Positions 1 through 8,464 of a stretch of DNA of 59,560 nucleotides are shown here, one piece after another. Source of the stretch: Clostridiales bacterium (lineage in GTDB: Bacteria > Bacillota > Clostridia > Christensenellales > CAG-138); contig JAAYUE010000006.1 in the NCBI GenBank assembly GCA_012517905.1, positions 1 to 59,560 of the forward strand. Reading direction: 5' to 3'. Made by a program: the position numbers and the translations under genes. The stretch's first letter is position 1; each line of letters begins with the position of its first letter. Below the pieces are notes generated by a model. That model saw only the letters and a program-made list of their open reading frames with translations, had not been told where the DNA came from and ran no database searches.

Positions 1-57
1 AAGCCAATTTTTGTGAAGGAACGTATGTTTCTTTTGTGTATATCAAGAATTCTTTTG

Positions 58-83
58 CTTACTTTTCTTCTAAGAAAAGTAAG
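58..83. repeat. 12-bp perfect inverted repeat beyond dacF 3' end
   Basis: Arms CTTACTTTTCTT (58-69) and AAGAAAAGTAAG (72-83) are separated by two bases. It lies 15 bp past the stop of the leftward carboxypeptidase gene and could end its transcript, but no clear U-run follows on that strand. The first 97 bases hold nothing else I can name. Confidence 0.5.
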
Positions 84-97
84 AAGGTCTCCCCCCC

Positions 98-1480
98 TTA
101 TCGGCCCTTTGCCTTTCTTTTCACGATGATCACGGTGATCACGATCAGGTTGATCAGCAGCAGTGCGCTGAGTCCAGCAAAGAGATACACCCCGGCGTCT
201 GCCTTTGTGAGAATACCGTCCAGCGTGGATGTCGCCTCCGGCGCGGGGGTCTCAACGGGCAACGCAACCATGGTCGGCGCGGGCGTTGCGGTCGCATCTG
301 CCGCGGCGACGAGGTCGCCCGCAAACAGATCGCGCCCGGCAAAGGCGCAGGAGATGCTGCCGACCACATCCCCGGCCGCCACATTTGTCAATTCGGCGTT
401 CAGGGCCGTATTGACTTCCAGCAGCGAAGGATCGGCAATCAGCTGATCCGCAAGCGTGTTCGGCAGACGCGTAAGCGCATCGTCGCCAAACTGCGCGGAT
501 ATGGGGAACGACACGCCCGTGTCGCTCGCCTTCGCTTCGGCGGTATACGTAAACCCGAGCGCGGATGGCGTTATGGGAGTATAGTCGTTTTCCAGCGTAT
601 ATTCGATGAGAAATTTCGCGTTTGCAAATACGTGCGGCATACGCCTGTGCATATCGTAGCTGTTGGGGTCGTCCGCGCCGATGAGCACGACGATCACGCG
701 CGCGCCGTCCAGCGCGCCCGCCGCAACGAGGCATTTTCCGCCGTTGACGGTGCTGCCCGTCTTGCCGCCGATGGCGAGCGGACAATATACGTCGCTCGTT
801 TCGGGGTCGTCCGAAATCAGGCGGTTGGAGTTTTCGAGCTCGTCCGCCCGCTTGCGCACGTCGTTCGGCTCAATGGTGTACTTGACGGTGGAGATCAGCT
901 CGCGAAACCGCTCGTTTTTCAGCGCATAGGACATCAGGGTCGCCATATCGCGCGCCGTCGAATACTGCCCGCTGCGATATGCGCCGCTGGCGTTGAGAAA
1001 ATGCGTGTTGGTCATGCCGAGCTCCGCCGCCTTGGCGTTTGCCATGTCGGTATAATCCGCTACGCTGCCGGCGATGTAGTTGGCAAGCATCAGCGCCGCG
1101 TCGTTGCCGGAGACCAGCATCAGCCCGTGCAGCAGCTGGTCGATGGTCAACGTTTCGCCGTAAAACATCCCCATGAGCGAGTTGGAGTCCTTCAGGTTGG
1201 CGGCCTGCTTGGTGACGACGGTCGTTTCGCTGAGGTCTTCCACATGCTCCAGCGTGAGGATGCAGGTCATGATCTTCATGGTGCTCGCAGGGATGCAGTG
1301 CTCGTCCGGATCGCGCTCGTAGTATACGATGGAAGGGTCGTCCGCATCCACCACGATATAATACGGCGCGGTGATTTCCGTATCCGGCGGGTCGTTGCTG
1401 ATGACGGTGCTGGACGCGGGCAGGAACATCACGGCTGCCAACAGGAGCGAGAGTGCTTTGAACATGAAAAAAAATACCAT
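98..1480 (-). CDS. D-alanyl-D-alanine carboxypeptidase (peptidase S11, DacF/PBP5-like)
   Basis: Trims the terminal D-Ala from peptidoglycan stem peptides at the outer face of the membrane. All three penicillin-binding motifs are visible in this 460-residue protein: SxxK as S66-T-M-K69, SGN at 124-126 and KTG at 240-242. Residues 6-25 form a hydrophobic secretion signal, and a C-terminal hydrophobic segment followed by KRKAKGR is a membrane anchor, as in S11 carboxypeptidases. A Pro/Ala/Thr-rich linker precedes the anchor. The start is uncertain between the ATG at 1480 and the ATG at 1465 because neither has a strong ribosome site. It is transcribed alone, away from the surface-protein genes to its right. 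Confidence 0.93.
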   Translation of the reverse strand: MVFFFMFKALSLLLAAVMFLPASSTVISNDPPDTEITAPYYIVVDADDPSIVYYERDPDEHCIPASTMKIMTCILTLEHVEDLSETTVVTKQAANLKDSNSLMGMFYGETLTIDQLLHGLMLVSGNDAALMLANYIAGSVADYTDMANAKAAELGMTNTHFLNASGAYRSGQYSTARDMATLMSYALKNERFRELISTVKYTIEPNDVRKRADELENSNRLISDDPETSDVYCPLAIGGKTGSTVNGGKCLVAAGALDGARVIVVLIGADDPNSYDMHRRMPHVFANAKFLIEYTLENDYTPITPSALGFTYTAEAKASDTGVSFPISAQFGDDALTRLPNTLADQLIADPSLLEVNTALNAELTNVAAGDVVGSISCAFAGRDLFAGDLVAAADATATPAPTMVALPVETPAPEATSTLDGILTKADAGVYLFAGLSALLLINLIVITVIIVKRKAKGR

Positions 1481-1673
1481 CCAACTATCATTTGCTAAAC
1501 TGTATCATACTATAAAATTGTGGCAAAATGCACGTTTTAGACGAATTAGCCGAAAATTCGGAAAAACAGGTTTGAGGGAGGAACATCGGGCGCGATCCTC
1601 CGGGCAACCGTGCTCAGCAGAAAAACCGCCTGCGCGCGGAAACGGCGAAGCGTTCTTTTCGGGCCGCGCGAGT

Positions 1674-1702
1674 TTGACATTTACGGCGTTTTTCATTATC
1701 AT
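1674..1702 (+). promoter_or_regulatory. sigma-A promoter for the small membrane peptide gene
   Basis: TTGACA (1674-1679), a 17-bp spacer and TATCAT (1697-1702). The predicted transcript start near 1708 lies directly on the ribosome site AGGAGA (1708-1713), giving a very short leader. Confidence 0.7.
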
Positions 1703-1719
1703 GATACAGGAGAAATTTT

Positions 1720-1827
1720 ATGAAAAAACGCAACGACGTCAATCTGAAACAACTGCTGATCCTCAATATACTGCTGCTTGCGCTTTCCATCGTGATTACG
1801 ATCAACCTGCTGGTTACGGGCGGATAA
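1720..1827 (+). CDS. 35-residue single-pass membrane peptide
   Basis: ATG at 1720 follows AGGAGA by six bases and a good promoter lies just upstream. The product has a basic N-terminus (MKKRNDVNLKQ) followed by about 20 strongly hydrophobic residues rich in Leu and Ile, ending VTGG. It therefore looks like a small single-span membrane protein with its N-terminus inside. It is followed after 114 bp by the large surface protein gene on the same strand and may be cotranscribed with it. I do not recognise a family. The promoter, ribosome site and membrane profile together make a real gene more likely than chance. Confidence 0.6.
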   Translation: MKKRNDVNLKQLLILNILLLALSIVITINLLVTGG

Positions 1828-1941
1828 GCGGCTGCGGCGGAGACGATTTTGCCGCCGCAACCGGCGCGCAGGGCAGAAATCCCCATCGACCGAACAAACG
1901 AATCTGCCGCGCTCCCGCGCGGCGCGACAGGAGCACTACGT

Positions 1942-4404
1942 ATGAACCCAAAGAGCGTCTACCATTCGAAATTTCTTCGGAGTGCGGGCGCTTTTTTGTT
2001 GTTGGTCGCTCTGCTGTTTCCCGTGAGCGGGTCCGCGCGTGCGGAAGAAACCGGCATGGCGGGCGAGCTGACAGATCAATGCACGGTGACGCTGCCGGAA
2101 CGGTCCGCTTCGTTTGCCGCGCGGCTGACCGACGGGCGCTATAACTCACGCATATCGTTCAAAAAGGACGAAATGCTCGAGGTGATGCTGCCGGACGGCG
2201 CAAAGGGACTGTATATCGCCTGGTACGCCGCGCCGGAAGCGGCGCAGATCGAGGCGCTGAGCGCCGCGGGAACCGTGCTGAAGACCGCGCCGGCCAGCAC
2301 CGACCTGCTCAACGAATACTATGCCCTGCCGGATGGATGCGACAGCGTGCGCATTTCGGGGGAGTCTGCGTTTGCCGTGTCCGAACTGCGCGTGTTCGAC
2401 GCGGATGTTCCGCCGGACGGCCTGGCCGTCATGTCCGCGCCGGCTTCGCAGGTAAAGGCGATGCTCGTTCTCGCGCACACGGCGGACGAGGCGTTCGATT
2501 TCGGCAGCCTGCTGCCGTATCTTGGCGGCAGCGACGCGGCCATCGTGTTTCTCTCTTCGGAGAGCCGGCAGGCGCAGCAGCAGGCCATCGAGGCGATGTA
2601 TTCGCTCGGCTCGCGAACGCAGCCGGTGTTCGGAGCGTTTCCGTATTACAAGACCGATCTCGAACTGAAGAAGCTGTACGGACTGATCGAAAAGACGGAT
2701 GTAACCGAATGGCTCATCCGGACCATACGCCGTTACCAGCCCCAGACGATCATCACCCACGCCGCCGACGGCGAACACGACGACGGCATGAGCCGGCTCG
2801 TTGCCGCGCATGTGCTGATTGCGGCCGAGCAGGCGGCAGACGAATCCAAGGAATATGTCAGCGAGCGGCAATACGGCGTCTGGCAGGTGGCAAGCGTCTA
2901 TCAGCATCTGGAGACCGGCTCGAGCCCGCTGTATGATACGAGCGCGCCGCTCTCCGGCTTTGGCGGGATGAGCGCGCTGGAATTGGCGCAGGCGTGCTAT
3001 GAGCGGTATACGTCGCTGCGGCTGTATCACTTCTCGGTGTCCGATACGCCGTATTTCGTGCAGACCTATCCCGAGGGGAACGGCGCGAGTGAACAGGAGA
3101 GCGGAAAGAGCCTCTATGCGCTGCTGACGTCGCTGTCCGGACCCGCAGGCGTTCCCGACGCGGCGGTTACGCCGGAGCCCGCCGCCACGCCGGAGCCGGA
3201 ACCTGCGGCGACGCCCGCAGACGAACAGAACGTAGCGGCCGAACCGGAAAATGCGGCGTCCGGCGCGGACGAAACCAGAACGATTTTCTTTCTTGGCATC
3301 GGGCTTGCCGCGCTGGGCGCGGTCGTCGGAGTCGTGTCCCTGACGATCCGGAAAAAAGACGGAGAGCAAAAAAGTCGGACGCTGCGCATCGTCGGGATCG
3401 CGCTTGGCGTGCTGCTGCTCGTCTGCGGCGCGGTGCTGACGCTGCGCGCAAACGAACCATCCGAGCCGGCGACGCCGACGCCTCTGCCGACGGCTACGCC
3501 CGAAGCGGCGACGCCGACGCCCACCGCCTCGCCGGAACCGACGCCGACGCCCGATCCGCTCGCCTCGCATTTTCGGCAGGAGGGCGACCCCGCCGAGGTG
3601 GTCGTGTTCGATTACGACAACGGAATCTTCGAATACCACAGCGACACGCTGGGCATCGAGATCCGCAGAATCACGCGAACGGACCCGCCGGTTGTGTATT
3701 ACGTTGCGCATATCTACGAGCGGGACGAGGACTCCTACCGCTCCGGCTTCGGCTCCGGCCGCCTGAACGGACGGGACACGGCGGACGCCTGCGTGATGGC
3801 GCGGCGCTACCGCGCGGTGCTGGGCATCACGGGCGACAATCTGCTGCATTCGGATTACAACCGCGGCCTGATGATTCGCGACGGGCGGATTTTCCGCTCG
3901 ATGACCGCCGTCTCGGCCATGGCGCTGACGGACGATCTCTCCATGCGGATCTATTTTGCCAAGGACGCTTCCATGCTCAACGAAATCGAAGAAGGCACGC
4001 AGAACACCTATGCCTTCGGTCCGCCGCTGATCATGGACGGCGTGCTCTGCGAGGATGTGGACAGCGACCGCGTCGGCCGCATCAACCCGCGCGCGGGGCT
4101 CGGCCTCGTGGAACCGGGCCACTTTGTGGCCATCGTCGTGGACGGACGGTTTCCGTATTTCAGCCACGGCGTGCTGCTCTCCAACTTTGCGCAGATGTTT
4201 CTGGACGAAGGCTGCGTGATGGCCTATAACCTCGACGGCGGCGCTTCGGCAACCATGGTGTTCATGGGCGAATACATCAACCGGCGTCCGGAGAACCATT
4301 ACCGCTCCGTGCCGGATCAGCTGCTCTGGGGCTATTCGGAGCTTGTGCCGACCGAGGACGATCCGTATGTGTACCCGCGGGTCGTGCCGCAGGACTGGCG
4401 CTGA
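1942..4404 (+). CDS. Secreted PIG-L-like / phosphodiester glycosidase two-domain protein
   Basis: 820 residues. Signal peptide 1-35; beta-rich region 40-155; PIG-L/LmbE-like deacetylase domain about 173-300; TP-rich linker 400-430; hydrophobic segments 447-469 and 481-501; second TP-rich linker 505-540; C-terminal phosphodiester glycosidase domain (NAGPA/DUF2233 family) about 580-800 with NPR at 715-717 and the hallmark YNLDGG at 762-767. The PIG-L zinc motif HPDDE reads HTADE (179-183) and the later HxDH reads HDDG, so one zinc ligand and the general base appear lost and this domain is probably inactive. The glycosidase domain looks intact and should act outside the cell on phosphodiester-linked sugars. 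Start chosen at 1942 for ACAGGAG (1927-1933) and the signal peptide. A paralogue lies at 8465-10972. Confidence 0.82.
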   Translation: MNPKSVYHSKFLRSAGAFLLLVALLFPVSGSARAEETGMAGELTDQCTVTLPERSASFAARLTDGRYNSRISFKKDEMLEVMLPDGAKGLYIAWYAAPEAAQIEALSAAGTVLKTAPASTDLLNEYYALPDGCDSVRISGESAFAVSELRVFDADVPPDGLAVMSAPASQVKAMLVLAHTADEAFDFGSLLPYLGGSDAAIVFLSSESRQAQQQAIEAMYSLGSRTQPVFGAFPYYKTDLELKKLYGLIEKTDVTEWLIRTIRRYQPQTIITHAADGEHDDGMSRLVAAHVLIAAEQAADESKEYVSERQYGVWQVASVYQHLETGSSPLYDTSAPLSGFGGMSALELAQACYERYTSLRLYHFSVSDTPYFVQTYPEGNGASEQESGKSLYALLTSLSGPAGVPDAAVTPEPAATPEPEPAATPADEQNVAAEPENAASGADETRTIFFLGIGLAALGAVVGVVSLTIRKKDGEQKSRTLRIVGIALGVLLLVCGAVLTLRANEPSEPATPTPLPTATPEAATPTPTASPEPTPTPDPLASHFRQEGDPAEVVVFDYDNGIFEYHSDTLGIEIRRITRTDPPVVYYVAHIYERDEDSYRSGFGSGRLNGRDTADACVMARRYRAVLGITGDNLLHSDYNRGLMIRDGRIFRSMTAVSAMALTDDLSMRIYFAKDASMLNEIEEGTQNTYAFGPPLIMDGVLCEDVDSDRVGRINPRAGLGLVEPGHFVAIVVDGRFPYFSHGVLLSNFAQMFLDEGCVMAYNLDGGASATMVFMGEYINRRPENHYRSVPDQLLWGYSELVPTEDDPYVYPRVVPQDWR

Positions 4405-4484
4405 ACCGGAGGAAATGCCCGGCGAACCGCCTCGGAATCGGCGGGTAGGGCGGACAAAATCGAACAGCGGAAAGGAAGATGTGT

Positions 4485-5393
4485 ATGCCGACCAACGGCG
4501 CCCCGCGGCACGCTTATTTGATTGCGGCGCATAACAGGCCCGCGCAGCTTTTGACGCTGCTCGAACTGATCGACGACGAACGAAACGACATCTACATCCA
4601 CATCGATCAAAAGGCGAACGGTTTTTCGGAGGAGGCGCTGCGCGCCGCCGCGCCGAACAGCCGCATGTTTTTTACGCCGCGTCAAGATGCGCGCTGGGGC
4701 AGCGAGGTGTTCATCGACGTCATCGTATCGCTCATCGCCCCCGCCGCGGCCGAGGAGCACCTCTTTTATCATATGCTCTCCGGCGTGGACCTGCCGCTGA
4801 AACCCCAGCGAGAGATCCACGCGTTTTTCGAGGCGCATGCGGGACAGGAATTCGTCTCCTTTGAACGGGAAACGGCAAAGCCGGAAGTCATCGCGGGGAG
4901 AATCGGGCGTTGGCATTGGACCCGGCCGGTCAATCCGATCGTGTTAAAGTTCCATCGACGACTTGCGCCGTTCAGCGCCAGCCTTCAAAAGCTGTTTGGG
5001 ATCAACAGGCTAAAGAACGTCGATATGATCTTTCAAAAAGGCGGCGTCTGGTTTTCCATTACGCATGCGTTTGCCCTCTATGTACTCGAACAAATGCCGA
5101 CGTATCGCAAATATTATCGAAACTCTTCCTGCGCGGACGAAATCTGGCTGCAGACCATACTCGCCAATTCTCCGTTTATGGAGCGCCGCGCTTTCATGGG
5201 GTTTGACGATGAGCTTTCCGCCACCATGCGGTATGTGGACTGGTCTGTCAGCGGCGCATCTCCGCGCGTGCTGACGGGGGAGGACTACGATGCGCTCAAA
5301 GAGAGCGGGATGCTCTTTGCGCGAAAGTTCGACGAAACGGTGGACGCGGACGTGATTGCGAAAATTGCGGCGGACGTGCGTTCCGGCGCGTGA
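4485..5393 (+). CDS. Core-2/I-branching-type glycosyltransferase (GT14, Branch domain)
   Basis: About 302 residues. The N-terminal part (AYLIAAHNRPAQL, then IYIHIDQKA, then DARWGSEVFIDV and the FYHMLSGVDLPLK motif) matches the GT14 'Branch' family, retaining-looking N-acetylglucosaminyl or xylosyl transferases that in bacteria modify surface polysaccharides. There is no signal peptide or membrane segment, so it should act in the cytoplasm. Of two in-frame ATGs, 4485 is preferred because AAAGGAAG (4471-4478) sits six bases before it but abuts 4479. It lies 80 bp after the first PIG-L/glycosidase gene, pointing to a shared role in surface glycan assembly. Donor and acceptor cannot be read from sequence. 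Confidence 0.8.
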   Translation: MPTNGAPRHAYLIAAHNRPAQLLTLLELIDDERNDIYIHIDQKANGFSEEALRAAAPNSRMFFTPRQDARWGSEVFIDVIVSLIAPAAAEEHLFYHMLSGVDLPLKPQREIHAFFEAHAGQEFVSFERETAKPEVIAGRIGRWHWTRPVNPIVLKFHRRLAPFSASLQKLFGINRLKNVDMIFQKGGVWFSITHAFALYVLEQMPTYRKYYRNSSCADEIWLQTILANSPFMERRAFMGFDDELSATMRYVDWSVSGASPRVLTGEDYDALKESGMLFARKFDETVDADVIAKIAADVRSGA

Positions 5394-5420
5394 ACGGTTC
5401 AACAGAAAGACGGCACATGC

Positions 5421-5452
5421 AAAAGCCCGCGGCGATATCGCCGCGGGCTTTT
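5421..5452. terminator. Bidirectional terminator, perfect palindrome
   Basis: AAAAGCCCGCGGCGAT is followed at once by its exact reverse complement, a 32-bp palindrome with A/T ends on both sides. It lies between the convergent glycosyltransferase and CapA genes and can end transcription both ways. Confidence 0.85.
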
Positions 5453-5473
5453 CGTTTTTGGTTGCAGAGCGGG

Positions 5474-6775
5474 TCAGCTCACCCAGTCCGCGTCGTCCAT
5501 GACGGGGATTGCGTCCGTCGTGCAGATGTCGATGACGGTTTCGCGCGCGAGGGCGACCTGCTCAAGGTCCTTGTCGCTCAGCTCCGAATAGGAATGGATC
5601 AGGGACGTATCGTTCAATGCGGGCACGACCTGATGGATGTATTTACCGTCCACGGTGTGGTAGAAGCAGAGCAGCGGCATATAGCACGCGCTCTTGAGCG
5701 ACACCGTCCCGTCGACGGCCTTTTCGATCGAGAGCTGCACATACAGGCCGTATTTGAGCGGGTCCACCTTGGTCTTGTTGGACATATTGGAGATGAAATT
5801 TCCCATGGAGTAGACGACGAGGCCCGTGAACGGCTGTCCGTTCCGCTCCACGGTCATATACTCGATGCTCTGCACCACGTGCGGATGCGAGCCGAGGATG
5901 ACGTCCACGCCCGCCTCAAACAGCAACTTTGCCATTTCGCGCGTGCGGTCGTTGGAGCTGGTTTTGTGCTCCTTGTCCCAGTGCGGATAGGCGATGATAA
6001 ACTCCGCGCCTGCATCCCGGCAGGTCTGGACGGAAGCAAGCAGCCGCTCCTGCTGCAGATACAGGCGGTTGACGGCGTACTCCGTTTCTTCGTCGTTCAT
6101 GTAGCGGTCGTGTTTATTGATGATTTCGGTTGCGGCGATGATGCCGACTTTCACGCCGTTGACGTCGATGATCAGCGGCGTGTCGCGCTCTTCGTTGGAG
6201 CGCGCGGTGCCGGTGTGGTACATGCCCTTGTCGTCCAGCACGTCCAGCGTGCGCAAGAGTCCGGGCATCTTGCGGTCGAGCGCGTGGTTGTTTGCGGTGC
6301 TCAGAAAGTCGAAGCCGACGTCCTTGAGCGTATCGATGATGGAGTCCGGCGCGTTGAAGGTGTCCGCGGGTTCGTCGGTCGCTTTTTTCTTGGAATAGCC
6401 GGCCTCTTCGCCGGAGAGCGTCGTCTCCAGATTGCCGCACATGAGATCGACCGAGCGAAACTGATCCGCCACGCCGAGAAAGCTGCGCGAGAAATCGTAT
6501 TCGCCCGTTTCGTCGTTGAGCGCGCCGTTGACCTGCGGCGCCATGACCATGACGTCGCCGATGGCGCCGATGGTGACCACCGTCGGGGTCGGCTCGGGCG
6601 TCGGGGTCGGCGCGGCGGTCGGCTCCTGCGTGGGCGCTGCGGTTGGCGCCGATGTGATGGCGGGCGTCTCTGCCGCGGGTGCCTGCGCCTGCTGTCCGGG
6701 CGAGCAGCCGAAGAGCGCCGCCGCAAGCAGCAGGCCCAGCGAGAGGGGGATAATCCGGAAATATCGTTTTAACAT
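5474..6775 (-). CDS. CapA-family lipoprotein (poly-gamma-glutamate capsule-type metallophosphatase fold)
   Basis: 433 residues. Signal peptide with lipobox LFGC puts the lipidated Cys at 24, so the mature protein is anchored outside the membrane. A long TP-rich spacer (PTPTPEPTPT) precedes a calcineurin-like CapA domain: GAIGDVMVM, CGNLETTLSGEEAG, STANNHALDRK, PHWDKEHK and GSHPHVVQ supply the Asp, Asn and His metal ligands of the family. CapA proteins take part in capsular poly-gamma-glutamate or related polymer handling, but no capB/capC partners are here, so the substrate is open. Start at 6775 has AGGAG six bases upstream. It is convergent with the glycosyltransferase and follows the LRR lipoprotein gene in the same direction. 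Confidence 0.87.
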   Translation of the reverse strand: MLKRYFRIIPLSLGLLLAAALFGCSPGQQAQAPAAETPAITSAPTAAPTQEPTAAPTPTPEPTPTVVTIGAIGDVMVMAPQVNGALNDETGEYDFSRSFLGVADQFRSVDLMCGNLETTLSGEEAGYSKKKATDEPADTFNAPDSIIDTLKDVGFDFLSTANNHALDRKMPGLLRTLDVLDDKGMYHTGTARSNEERDTPLIIDVNGVKVGIIAATEIINKHDRYMNDEETEYAVNRLYLQQERLLASVQTCRDAGAEFIIAYPHWDKEHKTSSNDRTREMAKLLFEAGVDVILGSHPHVVQSIEYMTVERNGQPFTGLVVYSMGNFISNMSNKTKVDPLKYGLYVQLSIEKAVDGTVSLKSACYMPLLCFYHTVDGKYIHQVVPALNDTSLIHSYSELSDKDLEQVALARETVIDICTTDAIPVMDDADWVS

Positions 6776-6822
6776 GACATGCTCCTGTGGGGTCCGTTCG
6801 GGGGCTGTGAAATTAGCCGCGC

Positions 6823-8319
6823 TCAGTCGGAAATCGGCAGGTTAAACAAGCCCTGCATCTCGCGGTAGAGGTCGTTGTCCCGCCAGCCGTTGGAGGTGGA
6901 GTGCGTGCCGACGCTGTTGATCACGGCGTTGGGCAGGGCGGCGCGCAGATCGTCCATCTGCGATCCGCTCAAGTTGCAGTGGATGACCCAGACGCGCTGG
7001 AGCTGCGTCATCTGCTTGAGCACCGTATAGTCGGGATACACCCGGCCGCCGCCGTCGCCTTTGCCGTAGTTGGTGCTGCAGTTGAGGTGCGTCAGTTTGG
7101 TGAGGGAAAGCAGCGGCGTCCAGTCCGAGATATAGTTCTGGAAGATCTCCAGATATTCCAGGTCGGGGCAATATTTCAAATCCTCGATGTCCGTGAGCCG
7201 ATTCATGGCCACGATGAGGAAGCGCAGCTTGGGCAGATATTGCAGCACGTCCAAATCGGTGATGCGGTTGCCGTGGCCGAGGTCGAGGGCGATCAGATCC
7301 GTGCAGTACTTCAGCGGTTCGATGTCCTCGGTGGTAAAGTTTGTTTTTCCGCCGACGAATCTGCCGCCGTCAAATGTGGTGCGGTTTCCCTTGGAAAAGG
7401 CTTTTACGTCCGTACGCATCTCCCAGGCGCCGACCTGGATCATCCAGACGAATTTGATGGCCGGATACGCGGCGACGAGCGTCTCCATCTCTTCGCTGCT
7501 CGGGCCGCAGTTGCACATGACAAGCTGGGTGAGGTTCGGCAGGAATGCGAGCTTTTGCTTCAGCGCGTCGAGGTCGTCCACCGGCATGTCGCTGATGTCC
7601 GCCTCGGTCATGCCGCTGCCCACCGTCACGCCGAAGAGGTCGATGCTCCAGAGAAAAACGGTATCGGGCAGGGCCTGGGTCAGGGCAAGCATGGTTTCGT
7701 CCGAAAGCGTCTGACCGGTGAGGTCGACCTGCTGCAGCTCAGGAAACGCCGTAAGCGCCGCCGCAAGCGCCGCGCCGTCGGAGACGACCGCGCCGCTTAA
7801 GTCGAGCGACGTTGTGGAAGCGGGATAAGATTGGCCCAGCACGTCGACGTTCCACGCGATATCGCAGTTCGGCAGTTCGGCGGCGATGGCTTTCAGCGCG
7901 TCGTAGGCAGCGCAGGCGGTCGCGTCCACGCGGGTCAGAAAAGGAAAGAGCTTCAGGCGCTCCAGCTCCTCGGCTGCCGTGTCCGCGGGCAGTGTGATCT
8001 CGTCGCTGCTGCTGTCGAAGCGCGACGAACCGAGCGGGATGCTCCAGAGAATTTCGCAGTTCGGCAGAGCCGCTTGCAGCGCGCTCACGGCTTCCGGCGA
8101 GAGGTCGTTTCCGCGCAGGTCGAGCAGGGTGAGTTGCGTTTCGGGATACAGCGCGGCCAGATCGGCGTCCGCAAGGCCTGCGTTGCTCTTGTCGAGCTGG
8201 GTGACGGAAACGGTCGCGGCAGGGGCCGCGGGCGTATCCGCCGCGGGGCTGGCGCAGCCGGATACGGCCGCCAGCGCAAGGCAGGTAAGGGCGATCGCCG
8301 CGAATTTTAGATGCTTCAT
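6823..8319 (-). CDS. Leucine-rich-repeat lipoprotein with internal LPNxxIxW repeats
   Basis: 498 residues from the ATG at 8319, which has AAGGAG upstream; the reading frame is open further upstream but that part has no signal. Signal peptide with lipobox VSGC lipidated at Cys22. The first half has a periodic unit ending in forms such as LPNCEILWSIPLG, LPNCDIAWNVDVLG, LPDTVFLWSIDLFG and YPAIKFVWMIQVG; the second half carries ordinary leucine-rich repeats (LDLGHGNRITDLDVLQYLPKL and following). This is a surface-exposed binding or scaffold protein. The partner is unknown. It is divergent from the second PIG-L/glycosidase gene and shares the intergenic promoter region with it. Confidence 0.78.
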   Translation of the reverse strand: MKHLKFAAIALTCLALAAVSGCASPAADTPAAPAATVSVTQLDKSNAGLADADLAALYPETQLTLLDLRGNDLSPEAVSALQAALPNCEILWSIPLGSSRFDSSSDEITLPADTAAEELERLKLFPFLTRVDATACAAYDALKAIAAELPNCDIAWNVDVLGQSYPASTTSLDLSGAVVSDGAALAAALTAFPELQQVDLTGQTLSDETMLALTQALPDTVFLWSIDLFGVTVGSGMTEADISDMPVDDLDALKQKLAFLPNLTQLVMCNCGPSSEEMETLVAAYPAIKFVWMIQVGAWEMRTDVKAFSKGNRTTFDGGRFVGGKTNFTTEDIEPLKYCTDLIALDLGHGNRITDLDVLQYLPKLRFLIVAMNRLTDIEDLKYCPDLEYLEIFQNYISDWTPLLSLTKLTHLNCSTNYGKGDGGGRVYPDYTVLKQMTQLQRVWVIHCNLSGSQMDDLRAALPNAVINSVGTHSTSNGWRDNDLYREMQGLFNLPISD

Positions 8320-8394
8320 TCCGTTCTCCTTTCCGCCGCGCCGCCTCGTCCGGTGGACGGCGCTTCGGGCGGGGGCTTGCATGGGTTTGATTAG

Positions 8395-8423
8395 ATTATA
8401 GTAAAGAAGCGTCGCGAATACAA
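8395..8423 (-). promoter_or_regulatory. Promoter for the LRR lipoprotein gene
   Basis: Read on the minus strand: TTGTAT (8423-8418), a 17-bp spacer, then a perfect TATAAT (8400-8395). The gene start is 76 bp downstream. Confidence 0.65.
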
Positions 8424-8428
8424 TCATT

Positions 8429-8458
8429 TTGACTTCGCAGGGTGTCTTTGTGTATACT
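8429..8458 (+). promoter_or_regulatory. Promoter for the second PIG-L/glycosidase gene
   Basis: TTGACT (8429-8434), an 18-bp spacer and TATACT (8453-8458). Its -35 box is only five bases from the -35 of the divergent promoter, so one regulator could control both. The expected transcript start is at about 8464-8465, on the first usable ATG. Confidence 0.7.
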
Positions 8459-8464
8459 GATGCT

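Noticed and set aside
2146-4299. 717-codon minus-strand frame opposite the first PIG-L/glycosidase gene
   Set aside because: Same type of shadow; the plus strand encodes a signal peptide and known domains.
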